DNA from: Varroa destructor
Taxonomy: Eukaryota > Arthropoda > Arachnida > Mesostigmata > Varroidae
Length of the DNA stretch: 64,000 nucleotides
Direction of reading: 5' to 3'
Assembly: GCF_002443255.2 (NCBI RefSeq)
Contig: NW_019211455.1
Span: 57,965,164-58,029,163, forward strand
Shown: in pieces, positions 1 through 15,361 of the stretch
How positions within the stretch are numbered: position 1 is the stretch's first letter
Layout: every line of letters starts with the position of its first letter
Notes under the pieces: model-generated
What the model saw: only the letters and a program-made list of their open reading frames with translations
Databases searched by the model: none
Told to the model about the DNA's origin: nothing
Translations under genes and position numbers: made by a program

Positions 1-3000
1 ACCGGTGGCTCCAACCGTTGCGGTAGAAGTGGCTGTCCCTCAAAGTCGGCGCCCGTCATTGCAGTAGGGCAACAAGCTGCTAGCTGAGCTGCCTGGATTT
101 TCGCTCGCCATCTGAATCGAGTAGAAAAGAAGAGAAAGGTTATTCTTTCGAGCGTGCGCTATCCAAATCGACTGGAGAATGTCAATAGGCTAGAGATGAG
201 CATGTCTGAGGTGGCATAGCTATTACATATAATTAATTTTGAAGATAGGCAAGAAAGACTATGGCTTCACATTTAATGAGATATCTTTGGCTCTTCTAAT
301 TAGTGTTAATACGTAATGAGGCCTTATTAGTGTAATCAAGAAAACGCAGACTAATTGTTGTATCTTTACGCAAGCATGGAATCATTATCTATGTTGCATT
401 CATTGGTATGTAAATCTATATCTTATTATCTAGAGGCTGCGCAGACAACAAGTCAAACTCAAAAAAAGTAAACCTCTTCCACATAAGCTCACACAGTCAA
501 CGTAAGCTTGCATATTAGTATCCAGAAACAGCCTTCGTGTAGTAAGTTGACCAATTTTAGCGACTTCAAGTAACTGATCAGGCAATGGTTCGTCAAATTC
601 AGCTAAAAACTTATTAGAAAAGGATTATCTGCATTCTATTGCCGAGATAAGAATTTTTTTCCACTTGAATGTCTTAGCTCTAATAATTATAATTTTAAAC
701 ATATGGTCATCGGCAATACGTGCGAAGCCCCACCTAAATGAGGTAAACTGAAATAAGCCATCTCTTAATCTTCTTGGTAGCGCTCTTGCGTCACTCTTTT
801 GATAGTCTTTCAATGCAATTAATAAAAACCTATAAGTTTATAGGTCATACAATAGTAAAAAGCTACAAAAAGAAACAATTGTTTGCTCTGAATATCAATA
901 AAAACATATCTTTTTGCGTACAGAGGTCTACAATGGTAATTTTATAAATCGAACATATCAGCCCTTTTTCAAGCCAAGGACGCTTAGTGTACTTCCAGGT
1001 ATTAACAAGCGTGATCTCCTAAAAACACAAAAAAACTCAAGAATCCTTTAGGATTTCCATCTAGGGCAAAGTGTTTCCTCAAATATTTATTTGATAAAAA
1101 ACAACTACGGAACTGCTTTCATGTTTATGCTCCCTGCCGTTGAATCCGATAAATACACATATTTATGTAGTATTGCACATAGCCGGAAACAAACGGGCTC
1201 ATGGACGTACGTTCATCTATGCTTTTATATAAGATGATCAAGGCAGACAGCAATGGTAATGCGATCGTCCTATATGTCTACCATCATCTGCGAAAAAACG
1301 CACGAACTCAAATTCCACGAACCCCGGTTCTTTATATCCAATCCAGTGTTGACTTTTCATCTTATTTCAAATTTCCCGCTACAAGACCCTCTTAACGGCC
1401 ACAACCACGGCAGCTTCTGCTGCTGTTTCCTCTGCCTCAGCTACCTTCATCATCATCAGCATGAACACTACCATGATCATCAGCATCATTCTATTTTCCG
1501 GCTGCGTTAGCGTCCTTACAATGGTCGTTCTGGCACGCTGGCCCATCCGGCAGCCACCGGCCCCGCAGTTCTTTCTTCTTTCGTTTCCCTCTCTCTTTCT
1601 ACTTCTCATTCGCACTCCCCAGTTCGATTTAGCAATTTTGATTTCCAGTCCCTTTTCTACAGACGCTCACCTAGACACACAGACAAACAGGCGTAGCCGC
1701 ACTCGCACGTCTAGACTCGCACACGGTCTTCTCCTGTCTCCCACTTCAGCAGCTCGTAGCTTCCTCTCTGAGTCGTTATCCATCAATCGAAATTCTTGTT
1801 CGATCCATCCAATCTCGAATGTGCGATCGATCGATCCATGATGTCTCGGGGCATACGCTAGAGCGCCGGGGCTGTGGGGTCTTGTTGCTTGAAGCGCCCC
1901 TAGCGACCATCGTCTTCACGATGGATAAAACAGGACGAAACGAGACGCGCTCTCATTTCAGTAAGGCGTTCGTTCTCTAGGAACTGTACAGTCATCGCTG
2001 CCACCACCATCACGAGTACCATCGGTGCTGTTCCACCAGAGGCACTTCTTCCGGGAGTCCTCCTCCTTTTTCGACCATCACTTCGAATCTCCTGCCTCGA
2101 AGGCCGCGCAGTTTCGATAACTGCGACCGTTCACTTCAGGCTGCGCAACCTGGCGAAAAACCAGGCACGTCGAACAGCGAACTTCGTGTACTGAGATTCC
2201 ATTTGTATGAAGCTATCTTTGGCTGTTGTTCGTCGTAAAACTACGAGTAAAACCAACCGTTCGTTCTCTGTCTTAGCTTTTAGCCCTATACCGGGAGATG
2301 CTTACGACGGTCCGCACAGCGGGCGCCTGAGCCAGCACACTACTTGGTAGATGATAGCGCTAATGCGAATTACTTTGTTGGCTATAAGCTGGACAGCCCA
2401 GCCCAGAACCTACGGCGTAAAATGGCACTGTGGACGTACTGAGAGAAGACCAATGGGCCGTCAATATCATATTATACGACACCATCAGCGCCGAGTATAT
2501 CGATATTTTTCCTTATTTTAAACTTCGTCTACATAGGTGCCTGTCGAATTCGTACCTCATTGCCAATTACACCGAACAACTAAAAATGAACGATGGATAG
2601 GGAAAAATTGAATCATCGCTTGTACTATGTTAAAAGTGGTCGACCTTTGTCTTCTAGCGTTCCATAGCTTTTCGGCTCAGGAGTTTACAAAGCGCCATGA
2701 GGTGGCCGCAGTTGACCTCGTAGCTATTTAGCCTCCATATGTCCCTCCGGCGTTGTCGGTAATAGTTTCTTCATATCCGTTTCCACGTCGAACTCCTTTC
2801 GAACCATTGACTTTAGCCAAACTATCACGTTAGCTAACGGTACGCTATACATGTGTGTTGATGGCTTGTAACTCAGATGGACAAACTAAGCAAAATAACT
2901 TTTTATTAGCTTATCTAGAAAGAAATCTGTACGCAATTAAATTTTGATGTATCGGGATTATAATGATAATAATATCATGTAAGTTAAACTGAAAGCAAGC

Positions 3001-6000
3001 ATGTAAATAATTTGAAATAATACAAATGTTTAATCTGGATTCTACCTCGAATATAGCTACTTTGTAATATTAGTGCAGATACTAAAGCCATGGTCACAAT
3101 ATATGCTATTAGGGTATTTCGATCGTCCGCTGTTTGGGACACATCAACAGATATCTGAGAAGAATTTCTATAAAAAGCGAATGAAGTTCAGCAAGGAAGG
3201 AACCTTTTCGCTGCAGCCTTTTTTTTATCGTTGTTTTAGAACGAGCGAAGTAGTGAAGACACAACGCTGAAAAGAGGAAATTGAGTAGATCCATCCACAG
3301 GAGCCGTACGTATATTGTTCGAGGCCAGTGGATAAAACGAGGCTTAGTATTGTCTCGAACATAGGAGGGCCATTAACACTAGAAAAGTGCCTTCACCGTA
3401 GGGTGGTGGGACTAGCCTTCTTCCACTGTCCCCCCTATCCGGTCTGATACTCGGGCTTCCGTCCAACAGCAACAGTACGTCCGACGGACGGCCTCCCTTG
3501 TAAGATCCCGTTTCATTTCCCAGGCTACACACGACTGCTATTTCTACTGCTCCTATTAAAACGTCCACGGCCATCGTGAGTGTTTATGTGATGTGTGCCT
3601 GTGTGCGTGTGTATCTCCCTGCCGATGTTTGTGAGTGAGAGTATGCGATACAGTGCGGCAGCTACTCGCGGACTAGAGTGAAGAGGGGAAAAAGAAGCGA
3701 GGCCAAGTAACAACAGCAAAAACGCATTTAAACCAACAAACCCTGAAAGCCCCTGAGAGGAGAGAAGCAGGGACCGGTCGAAGTCTCCGACCTCGATGCG
3801 GGAAAACTTTCTGTGAACTCGTGAGTGTCTTTGGCTGAGTGCGTGTATAACTCAGTCAGAGAGAGCAGTACTAGGGTGACGAGCACCGTTGTTCGCTAGC
3901 GGCAGGCGGACGAACCCTGGGGCCAACTTTATACTATAATGCAACGCACTCTACAGCAGCATCTTGGGGGCTGGCTTGACCGGAAAGTCAGTAGTTAGAC
4001 ATTGCGGCTTTCAGCGGCCAAGTTCGTCGCCTGAGTTAGTTACTTGCTTGTTTGGCTGGCGGGCCGGCTTATGTGAGGTCTAAAGTCACTGTATTTCGAT
4101 TTAGTTGACAACTGTCCAGAAATGATCTCACAGTCATGTAACAACTATCAAGGCCGATTGATAAAACGCACACAGCCCTTATTCGAAAAGTACTGACCGC
4201 TATTAGAAAAATGACAATTACGCAGCACCTGATAGCTGACCTTTTAATCAGGGATTGTTTAACTTGTCAGCAACCTAATCAGTGACGCACATGATAATTG
4301 GAAGTTTAATGAATGCTAAAGCTAACATGTGATACGACGTTTCTTTGATGTACTGCTAGCTTTTTTTTTTATCTACATTTATACATTGATATGTGTTTTG
4401 AAATCAATATTTGTAAGAAGTCAATATAAGAAGCGCATTTTCAATTTTTTTTTAAAGTTTTAGGCGCAAAGCTTCTCTATCCCAAACACTACAATCGACG
4501 CAAGCGAATGCGTATGAACTACCTAGTGGATGGCCAGCTCCGCAAGATCAAATTTAGTCAATCTCGAGCTGATTCCTTTGGATATGGCCTTTCATGTACA
4601 TCAATGTATATAACAATACGATATGTGTTAATAGTCGATTGCGGGCGCGCTTGTGCATAGTGATATTTATGCATCTTCTGTAGCATATAACGGTTACCGT
4701 TAGGCTGTTTATATTGAGTGAGTAGGTCGATGTCATGTAACTTCAAACTGTGCATTGGTTGGCATTACCGTTCGTATTCGATAAGTATAGCCTGTCTGTT
4801 ATGTTCCGAAGTCCACCAAAGGATTTGGTGTTGGGCAAGCGAAAGTGCCGCGAGGATTGGGGCAAAATTACGGACAACCGGGATTTTGCCCCGTTGTCCT
4901 TATGTTGCGTGTGAACGCCAACCCACGAGGTGACTTCCTTGGCCGAGTGTGGTGTCGGCAGCGACTGCTGGAGCAGCAGTGAGTCGATCGATTGGGGCAG
5001 CTTCAGCATGAAGCCTGCGTGGCTCGGACTGAGTCAGCCGCTAAAAGCTAATGCATAAACGCTGTCTCTTGAGCAGCGAACATTGCGCGCCCGTTGCTGC
5101 TAGTAGCAGCACCCCCACCATCAGCCCCACTACGAGGACGGCTAGTTTTTCGCTTTCGCGCACGCTTCTTCGTTGCCGCTCGAGTTCCAGTCTTTCAGCG
5201 CGTTTCTCACTTAGCTTTACTCACTCCCCAAGCCACAGATGCACCTATGTCTTTGTTTACACTTTGCATTTTTACTCATATGTAATGAAATATGGATACC
5301 TTCTACTACATGTATAAATGGATCTACTAACTAACTAACTTCGAAAGACGATTAAATAATTTTTTAGGATTCGTAGAACAATAGAAAGTCAGTGAATTTT
5401 CGCCTATAAATTTACACTGCAATATACTGTGTACGGCGCCTAAATTGGGGGTTCTATGCCTAGTTTCTGAAACTGGGTCTAAACATAAAAAAATATTTTA
5501 ACAAATCTTTCCACATATACTAGAGTCGTTCCTGATTGCCATGCGTCAGTTCAATGTGATGTCTATTCAGTACAATGGCAGCTTTAAGCCGGAATCGAGA
5601 CTACTGACAAAACATTTTTAAAGTAGTTTGACACATTTCTTGACACCTTTTAATAGTAACCGTGCATTAAGCGATATTGATAAGTACAAACTCGCTAAGT
5701 GTCGCTCAAATATGCTACGTACAAACAATTCCATCGGCTTAATTAAATCGCAGGCTGACAGCAGGCCAATAGTTCCAAAAAATGTAAAGGCCTAAAACGG
5801 TCAATAGTATGAAAAACCTCGAAAAGACTAGCTATTGGAACATATCTAGGCGACCCAATGGACAATTGATATTTTGCTCTCTTAACTCAGTAACTTATTT
5901 CTGTACCGGAAATTAGAGTGAATTAGGAGCGGCTTTTACTTGCTATTTTGTTTAAGAGAGAACATGCTTTTTCCATATATCGAACATGGCGGATGAACAC

Positions 6001-8515
6001 ATGGCCGTTACGACAAACAGTCTGTCAAAGTCCGTTCCAATTTAGGTATCGGACCCTGTGAATTTCGCGCTGATTTAGATTGCCTCCAAGTGCATGTGAG
6101 CTCATTCCTTAGTTAAGTTCGTGAGAATGGTCCTCGTATCTCTATTTAAGAGCATTCTATTCGAAGGAACAGTGTTAAAGATTGATTTCTCAATTTATGT
6201 GGAGACCAGTAAACTTTACATCTATATACAGGTAGGGGGAAATATGGTATACATCGTACATAATATGGTGCTTTCAATCTAAATACTAGTTTCCATTAGG
6301 CAAATGCAATTGTTGTCAATTAAGCTGTCCTATTAAACTGTTTATGACAATTAAAGATGATTCAGGAAAAGTAAAGCAAATAAACACAAGGTCAAGTACG
6401 TTAACGCAACTTAATAGTTTTTACTCAAGTTTATAAATACATGTAATCGCAGAAACGCTGCAACTGTTTAATTAGTTACTATGTACAGGTAATGCCTACT
6501 TGAATAGCGTATGAAAAAAAGCACAGAAAAATGCTAGAAACACTAGAAATTCAAATTGAGCAGGATCGAGTCCAGATATTTGCGCGTCTTTATGAAGCCT
6601 TAGCGAGTAGTAAATACCGTTGCTTGCACAATAAGCGCAGGACCAAGGTACGGTTATTTATTTTTGCTAATTGCCAAGGGAGCCTCATTGAGCTAAGGAA
6701 GAAAAAGACGTGTGTATGACACTGGCACATGTTATACTTTGTCAAAGATGAACACAGTTTTACTAGCTACGCTGAAGTCCTAAACATGTCGCTTATAATA
6801 TATTATTCGGACACCTACTTTCAATGTGCCCCTTTTCCTGATATGACTACAATATATGTAATCATTAAAGTATTATTATATACTCAGGTTGAGCGAAGTG
6901 CATTTGAGGTACAGCCCCATCAGACGAGTTCAGTGTTAGTCATTTATCGATGGGCTAGTTATGCTCCGATAGGCAGGATATTGTCGAGATACATTGAGCT
7001 ACTGCAGTATGGGCATACGATGCGATGAATATAGAGTACTGTTTAAATTAGCGAATGTTCACTGCGGCCCTTCGTGTTTAGAATCGTAATAACATCAATG
7101 CGTAAACTTCTGCTTCAGCAATGGCTCTCGAGTGGTCCAATCATATATTTGCTGAGTTTAGTTCTCTATCGATGTGCCCCCACATCTACATTGTGCTTCT
7201 TAAAACATTATGTGATTACTTCTTCAACTTGTAGATAACAGCATCTCATGCTATCGATCAAATTAAAGTCGAAAAGCGAAGAAAGAAATATCATATTAGC
7301 TAGTTTAACTTACAATTGGCATTTAATCTTATATATATATATATACATAATATTAGGATCTGTCTTTATCTGCTCTTTTTTTCTACATTCAACGCGACGA
7401 TCCTTAGCCCTTACATCTAGTAGTAAGTGATAATATTGATAAGCCTTTGGTTCGGTTATTATTATAATTATTTATCAAACCTAAGTGAGTGCCTGATTGC
7501 TGAAGCGACCTACGCTTATTTACTGTGACGCAAGGTAGCGGATGCGATCGTGTGGGGTTTCGAAACGGAGACGCCAAAACGAAACGTTACGACTCGACAA
7601 CGTTTGACGAAGCTAATGTTCGAAAAGTAAATCGAAAAGTTTTCAAGTTTGCTCGGGGACCAATCCCCGTCCACATTTCGACGTCTACTATTGACGCCTA
7701 TATCGAATGTCTTCTTCTCGCTGAACATCCAACATGTTTGTTTAACCCTGTTCGTCCGTCTATCTATATGTCTGTCTGTGGGATCTCGTGGCTTTCCTCC
7801 ATCCGCATTGGCAGGTGGGTTTTCAGAAGGAGCTGAAGTGTTGGTGGAGTGTGATCGTCCAAAGCTTACGACCCAAGCCCGACAGTTAAATCAAAACCTC
7901 ATGGCCATGGGGGTACAGGTCCACGGTTGTCGCAACTTCCGTATGGCAGCCATGTCTGAGTAATGGAGTGTATGTGTGGCTGAGTATCGGTACGCTTGTC
8001 TTTGTGATGTTGTCACACATTGTGCAGCTCTATGGGTGCCCTTTTTCGCCGTATCTCTGCTCAGTTTAATAGCCTCACACAAACCTTCCCTACGGCATCC
8101 GTGTTCGAAGTGCTTCATACGTTCAACGATCTAGCCGTTTGCTCGATTCGCAGAGTTGAACAGCGTTACCTGCAGCGACCCGAGTTTGCCGGTAACTCCT
8201 ACGGAAGAAATAATTGTAGCTGCGATCAACAAATCGAAAGAATTAGAACGAAACACCCTGAATGGATCGGGCATTGCTGGACAACATTTGCACTGCGAAC
8301 ATCTTCTGACGTTGGTGGAATGGAAGTGACGTTGGAAGTTGCTTTAGAGCTTGACGGCAAAAACGGCGGCGTTCTCTATAACTACGGTAGCTTTGTCGTT
8401 ATTTTCCAGTGTATTCGCGAAGCGTTTTCCTACCCTCGCCAACATAATTTATAGTCGATTAGCAGGTTCTCCGTTTACTCTCCTCGCACACACTTCTCCT
8501 CTGCGGCTCTGAGCT
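1..8515. other. Noncoding sequence, no supported gene
   Basis: AT-rich DNA with GC-richer islands at about 1.4-2.4, 3.3-4.1, 4.8-5.3 and 7.5-8.4 kb. The longest open frame, 8020-8454 on +, is 144 codons. It has no domain I recognise, is not flanked by convincing splice sites and sits in a GC-rich patch where long frames arise by chance. Donor-like GTGAGTG occurs at about 3575. This may be intron or upstream regulatory DNA of the LMO gene. Confidence 0.5.
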
Positions 8516-8728
8516 GTGCAGTGGCCTGAAATGATGACAGACGAAGATTTCGGCCATGGGCCGACTGTAGAGTGCTATAGGAACGGTCTGTTGACATCAT
8601 GGACCCTAGCCCCGTTGCGGCTCTCGCTGCTTCGCCGTTCGAACGTTTTAGTTGTAATAGCTTCTCTATTTTTAGTTCGCTCGAGCCAAAGATTGGGACG
8701 CAGGAAACATTTGGTATCGGTCTGTAAG
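8516..8728 (+). other. Candidate distant 5' exon with a strong splice donor
   Basis: An open frame from ATG 8516 runs into a very good donor, AAG|GTGAGTGGG, at 8729. It ends in phase 0. The AG at 37215-37216 would accept in phase 0 and continue into the LMO frame (TCG TCT ATG), so a long-intron first exon is possible. The encoded stretch has no recognisable domain, and noncoding use is as likely. Weak support; only RNA data would settle it. Confidence 0.15.
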
Positions 8729-11700
8729 GTGAGTGGGCGGAGGTAAAGGGGTTCGTACCGACTCGCACCTGTTTGTCTCCGTCTGTTCCTGCCTGTTTCA
8801 GTCTCTGCGTGATAATCTCGGATGGCCGTATGATAGGGCTGGTAGAGAAAGCGGAAAAAAAGAAGGTAGAGAAATTGGACTGAGGAAATACTCTGATCAC
8901 CGGGATAGTTAGACAACGGCGGCAAGGAGAACAAAAGAGGATGGCCAAATTAGGGGAACTACACAGAGCCGTTGAAGCCACTTGATAATATACAGAGGAA
9001 CATGGAACAACATAAAATTAACTTTTAAATGGATTTTCGACTTCTGCGCGGCAATCAACATTGTCAAATTGGTGTGCGGATGTACGCAAATATGTACAGT
9101 CATATGTATTCTTATAATAATCGGAATAGAAACGATTCCGAAATAGCGCAAAAGCTCTGAATGCCCAGGCTGCGCCAGAACAGGTGTTGCTCAGTGCCAG
9201 ATCTAATGATAATCACTTATTAGCCAGTTATGGAGTCCTCGAGAATAAGCTTGTACGAGAAAAATTTGTAGATTTCAGGTCGAAAACTCCTCCAGTTATT
9301 CAAAATACGACTACTTATAAATCATGAAATTATTATTTTAAGCTTTCGTTGAGTGTAAGGGTCGTCTCCGTACTTAACTCTTAGAAGATAATTTTTGTTA
9401 CGTCTTTTACAAAACTAGCCGATTGAAAATAACTGAAGATGTAGCAGACTCAGTCAAATCTGATTTTAACATTACGCTGAATCATAATTAATTTAACAGT
9501 CAAACAGTCACAAAGCTGAAAGGTCTTCTATCTATCGCCATTTCACTTTGCATAGCATGACAACAGACTCGATCACTGTTCATATTGGAAGACCTCTTTA
9601 GCAGCTAGTTCTCCAATGTGCCTGGTAGTAAAAACTCATCAGAATATTAGAATATAACGGTTCAGACACTGCCAAATCTTACACCGAAACTTTTTGATGA
9701 ATGTTGCTTTTCAGCCGTCTACTGTTTATCCATATAACGGGATCTAGGGATATCCTTTGCTATCAGCGAAATAAACCAATAAGTATAGTAACTGTATGTA
9801 TAATTAGCAAATACTCATCTTTCTGTTCACGTATGCGTTTCTGTTACGTTCATTCTTCCTACTAAAACTATTGCTATTTTGCCATTATCCATCGACAGCC
9901 ACTCTCGTTCTAAATGGCCGACCGTCCTTCCAATTCAAATTATAGATAATTCGTCTACGCCACGACCGTCGCAGCTACTCTAATTGTTACAGCTTTTATT
10001 TTAGTCAGGAACGGAACCTTTTGTTCGGATTGGGTAAAATAGCAAGGCCTCATTGTGTCCTAATTCTAAATTCAATGGGAGTCGACATTTGTTTAATTTT
10101 GATATCCAGACCGCAGCTTTCGATCGTCTTTTCCTGAACTTTTTCATGGCGGCGTCTACCCATTTTCCCAATGAGTGCGCGCACTCTAATGACGAGCCTT
10201 GTTGAGATTTGAACATCGGCGTGTAATACCAGCGTGTTACAATTACTGTAGCAATTGCTGGATGGCAGCACGAGTGGTAGCGGATAAGCGTGTACTTAGT
10301 CGCCCTACTGGCTACTACTGCCAGTGGTACTTCCTGTCACTCAAACGAAGAGCGGCGATGGCTAAGAGCCACTTACTTTCTCCTCTGATTGAGCCCAGCG
10401 ATCGAACGGTCGCGAAGACAAAAAGAGAGACGTTGAGAAATAAATAGAAGTGGGCGAATGGAAGAACGATTGGGGAAGAGGCAGCGCCAGACGTAAAGAA
10501 GGAACATTTATAGAGATCGCAGAAACTTAAAATTGCTTCGGGGATTCTAAAAAAAAACGAGCGCATAAAAAAAGAACATGAAAAATCAGACAGTCGAACA
10601 AAGATACATATGCAAGTAGCTAGGAGCTAGTAACTGGCAGAAAAATGACCGATGACGAAACAGACGACAGCTTGTATATTGAAACGTAGGAAGCACTGAA
10701 AACAGGGCAAGTTTGGTAGCAAAGTAAACGGCAGTAAAATCAAGCTAAGCCAAATAAAAACGAAAATCGAGGGCAGAAGGATAACGACAGATCTGTACGA
10801 ATTGCTTGAAAAGAGATCATTTTAATCTCATCAATTCTTTTCCTTAGTTCTCGTTTCCCTTTTCCTACTGTGTCTATCGCACTCAGCATCACCATGACCG
10901 TTGTCGACTTCGCCACCGTCACTGCCATAACTATAATGATGATCATCATCGTTATCATGCACACTTATTTCTCTATGTATCTATGTCGTCTCTACGTCTT
11001 TCCGTTATCCATAGGCCCCTTCGCTAGCGATAACGGCGAGGATGGCAGTTGTACAAGACGATCGCGCAGTTCGCTGCTCTACTCGTATTTAGAGATGAAA
11101 GTGATGGCAGTAGCGATGATTGGACTGTGCGTGCACGAACGATATCATCCCAGTGATTTTCCTCTCCCCGTCTCAATCGCTCATTCTCCATCTTCCCATC
11201 CCTTTCTCTATCTCTCGCTGTTAATCCCGTAGGCCGCCATCCTCCGATCTCACTCGCTCCACAATCACTGTGTTCTAATCCCGACCTTCCTCATTCTTCT
11301 CGATGGCCGGCTTTGCCAAGCAGTAGCTTCTATGCTATGACATGGTGAAATAGCCGAAGTTTGGGGGACGCGGGGGTATAAGAAAAGGGGCGGTAGTACG
11401 AGAGAGCGGTTTATGCTGGAACGGGATAGGCCAGCAGCAACAGCAGACTGACTAAGTGGCGCAGCGAGATGAAAATTGGTGTCAGCGGTAGATGGCGCCT
11501 GCGGCTACTGCTGTTGTTAGGCTCAACGGTAGACGGACGAACGGACGAGCGGGTGAGTGAGTAAGTGTTTAACTGCGCGCGTGCCTTCTTTCATGCTATT
11601 TGAACTAGGACGACCAGCCACTACTACTAGTAGACCAGCAGTTCAAAGAGTAGGACGAGGTCTGCCTATAGGTCTGTATTAGCAGGAACAGCAGTCGTAG

Positions 11701-14700
11701 CAGCTATCGTCATCATAGAAGCGCGGTACTAGTGACCATTCTAGTGCCTTGCAGTCGCCATTATGATGATGATAGCTATGGCGGCGGCTGAACAAAAAGC
11801 ATTCGACGGTGGAAATTTAAATTTAATAGCTCTCAATGAGAATTTAATTTCGCCGAGTGCTCGCCCGCCGGCGCCCGAACTGATCTCGGATGAACACAAC
11901 CGAAGCGGAGGACGAAAACGGGGACGGGAGGGACGTCGATGAGGACGAGGCTTTGTGATACTCAACACAATCAACCCTCCCAACTTCCGACCCTTAGGCA
12001 CTTTCTCACCTCCCCCTCGACATCCATCCATCGATCCGCCCCGGCCTCCTGATCCTCCTCGACGCCCCCCTTACTTCAACGGCACTCTTACGAAATTTGC
12101 CTGCTACGTTCAGCAATGCAGACAATACAGACCCACATTAAAGAGTCAGAATCGCTCGTCCCTAAGTTCTGTTACTGCCGTTTTCTTCTCTGCCCTTGAT
12201 TCAGAGTATTCCAAAGTTACCGGCGCTGATCAGTCGTGCTCGCACGGCCGGCTTGCCAGCCAGTTTGCTTGTCCGTCTAATTGAAAATAACTGGGGAAAT
12301 TTGTTATCTAACTAATTTACGGCGGGTTCATATGATATATTGTAAATCATTTAAGGACAAAGAGAAGAAGTCCCGAGCCAATAACGAATAAGGGAAAAAT
12401 TAGAATGGACAAACGATTAGATATAAAAGCTATGGCTATATTAAGCAGACCTTCTATAATTTTTCTTACTACAGACGACAGGAGTATAATTGTGTTTAGA
12501 GGTACAATTAATATTCGAAAGAACACTTAAATAGAACGAAGAGCTTATCGAGTTTGAGCACATAATGCTCCAAAGTAAATTGTTGGAAGACAGAAAGGGA
12601 GACAATACACGCAATCAACACGCAACTAAACTATATCTAGTGTTTATTTTATTAGCGCGTATTGCTTTTTAGTTCTTCACCGATTTTTGTTTGCATCTCT
12701 GCTAAACACTCCGGTAGCTGGAGAAGCGCATGGCCAGGTGATTTGAGCCGGCCAACAAAGCGAATTTCAAAAACTTCCTCACGCATCGTGCATCACGACC
12801 ACAATCAGAGCTATTCCGAGTACCTAGTCATACACTTTGCCATGGAAGACGAAGGTCAGTAGTAAGGTTCCATGCGCTAGGATAATCAATTCGACTGGGC
12901 CCGGCCCGGGCAGCTACGCTAACTTTGAACTTTCGTCTCAGCGCGCGGCAAAATTTGAAGCTCCTATTGCATCACGGCCAGAGTTTGTCTCCAGCAGTTG
13001 AAATCAAGGGCTCTTTTTTATTTCTTCACAATCCGGTCATTTATTATTTGAATCACCACTGTGTTAAGCTACCCATATCTGTGTCAGTATTGGCATAAAA
13101 CGGTTCATTGGGAAAAGAGAGCCAACGAATTGTAAAGATTTAATTGGAAGCACAAACGAGCAGCGCGCGTGTTCTCTAAAATCGCTCATTAGAACAAATA
13201 AAACATCTCATCATTTTTTAAAAAAGTTCACGGAACTTGTAGACAGAAAGGAGAGATCCGTTCCAAAAATTAAACTGGCAAATTACCCGTCTTTTTGTTT
13301 TTATTTTTTGATGAGAATAGGGCAAATTAAATCCATTAAGTGACCACGCTAACGCTGATAATGTTACTGGTGCAACTTTAGAGTGGTAATGTACATGGTA
13401 TACATTAACAGTAGTCAAAGCTGCTGTGTCCTAAATAGCCAAATATTCGAGTATGAACTAATGTTTACATGCTCATGGGTTCATCTTGGGTGTACTAATC
13501 TTGTCAAGCTGGGCGACAGATTAATTATACCGCTTTCATAATGTCTCAGTAATATCATTGTGCTGAATAATTATATACTGCTTTGTCGATGTTGTCGTAC
13601 TACACTGAACGACGAGTCATTCAATAAAGGGTATGCTGCACACGTCCACTGTTGCTAAAAACGATGAAAGGCTTTTTTTACAAGAACGAATTGGTCGCGT
13701 CGCTCGTTGTAAGTGTTAGGCCAGAGTGTGGCAATTGCAACAGGACGAGTCAAAAAGAGGCAGAAGGATCTCGTGTCGATGCCAACAACTTGTAATATAG
13801 GTGCCCCAGCAGTGGGCATGGAGCTCATCCTCAATGTACATGTTTTTACGGGCTAAGTTCAACCGACCTGACCTGGACTGGGGTCTTTGCTTGCTCCGCA
13901 CCCTTTGCATCGATAACGGGGGTTGGAGGCATGCCCCAGAATTGCTATGAGACTTGGGATCCGGGATGACGACGGGATCCAATACCACTCCAATAGGTAC
14001 GCGGCGTATCGCGCTTCTTTCGTTCAACGTCTTTCGACTCTCACCCGAGATGATATTCTTTCCTATACGCTACATATATGTATATACGTAGTCGCACCTT
14101 TGTCCCTACATGCACATTTTTTGCCCGGTCTTCCCCACCTTCCTCTAAAATCTCTCCCCTCTCCCCCATCTCTGCATACGAGCCCGTTGATTCTGCTCGT
14201 CGTTGTCATCGTCAGAACCTCCGCCATCCCCTCGACAGCATCACTGTTGCTGGTACCTCATCGAAGCGTGTAGCCGACAGACAGGCAAACTAAGATCCTA
14301 CATGCTGGCTACGGTTATTGTAGTCCACCCTCAACTCGCGGCTGTTGTCGGCATCGCGAGGCCACGAGACCTGAGCTGCTATCGGCATGACGAGGGAGTG
14401 CCGACGAAAAACGAGCCAAGTACTAACGGCCCCACTGCCGACCGTCGATCAAGACGAGAGAAGCTGAGCGGAGGAAAAGATAGTGTGCAGCGTTGGTAGA
14501 GGCTGCCGGACCGACCCATCGGCAGCATTCAAAGCATAGCTGCCTTCTAGAGGCATGTCTAGTCCGCGGGCTCTCTTATTCTCCAGGCTCTTGGGTCCGC
14601 GCAAAGCGACCGAGGGTTGGGAGGTATTCTCCCGCTTGTCGCCTCCGTCTAACGAAGAAGAGAAGAAACAAAGGAAGAGAAAGATAGAGAGAGTTCTTAT

Positions 14701-15360
14701 TGCGTTCGTTTGGTTCTACAATGGAAAGCGATATGAACCTTGAGCTGCATCGAAGGCACAAGCCGCTTGGGCTAGTACTTGCTGTCAGAAAATCCAAATT
14801 GCCTAGGAGTCTCTAGGTCGGTTGAGGGAAGGGGCAAAAGTGCCGGAGAAGAAACTTTGCTGGTCTATCGACTGCGTGGGAAGAAAACACCTTGAAGGGT
14901 AATGCTATTCGATGAAAATGAAGTGATGAAGTCAAAATGAATTGCTCTCATTCCTACGAGCACCGTGGGTATGTTCTCAATATCTTGGCATGTCGTTCAA
15001 GTATTTTAAGGGGAAAATTATAGGAAGTGATCATATGTGGAAAGGTTCTAATAATAGAAGAAACCCTGAGGACTTTGGTAGGCACAAATAATACATGTGT
15101 CTTTTCTTTAACTTAGAATATCTACGCTGGTTCTTATGGAAGTGATATCCTTGCAGTGTTGTTTTATCTTTATTATAATGTTTATCTTCTCAGTCCGACA
15201 CGCGTGTCGTCAAGACACACCCTCAGTGTACACGTACCCTATGACGCTCATGCGCATATGAAACAATCGCTCAATGCACATTGCAGTTATCAAATATTTA
15301 GTATAATTAGCTCCAATTTAATGCGGTCCTATGATTTCTTTAATTTTTTTGAAGGTAAGC

Positions 15361-15361
15361 A

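Noticed and set aside
8475..8981. 168-codon minus-strand frame
   Set aside because: No domain, no splice context and low-complexity composition in a GC-rich patch; it overlaps other open frames as expected by chance.
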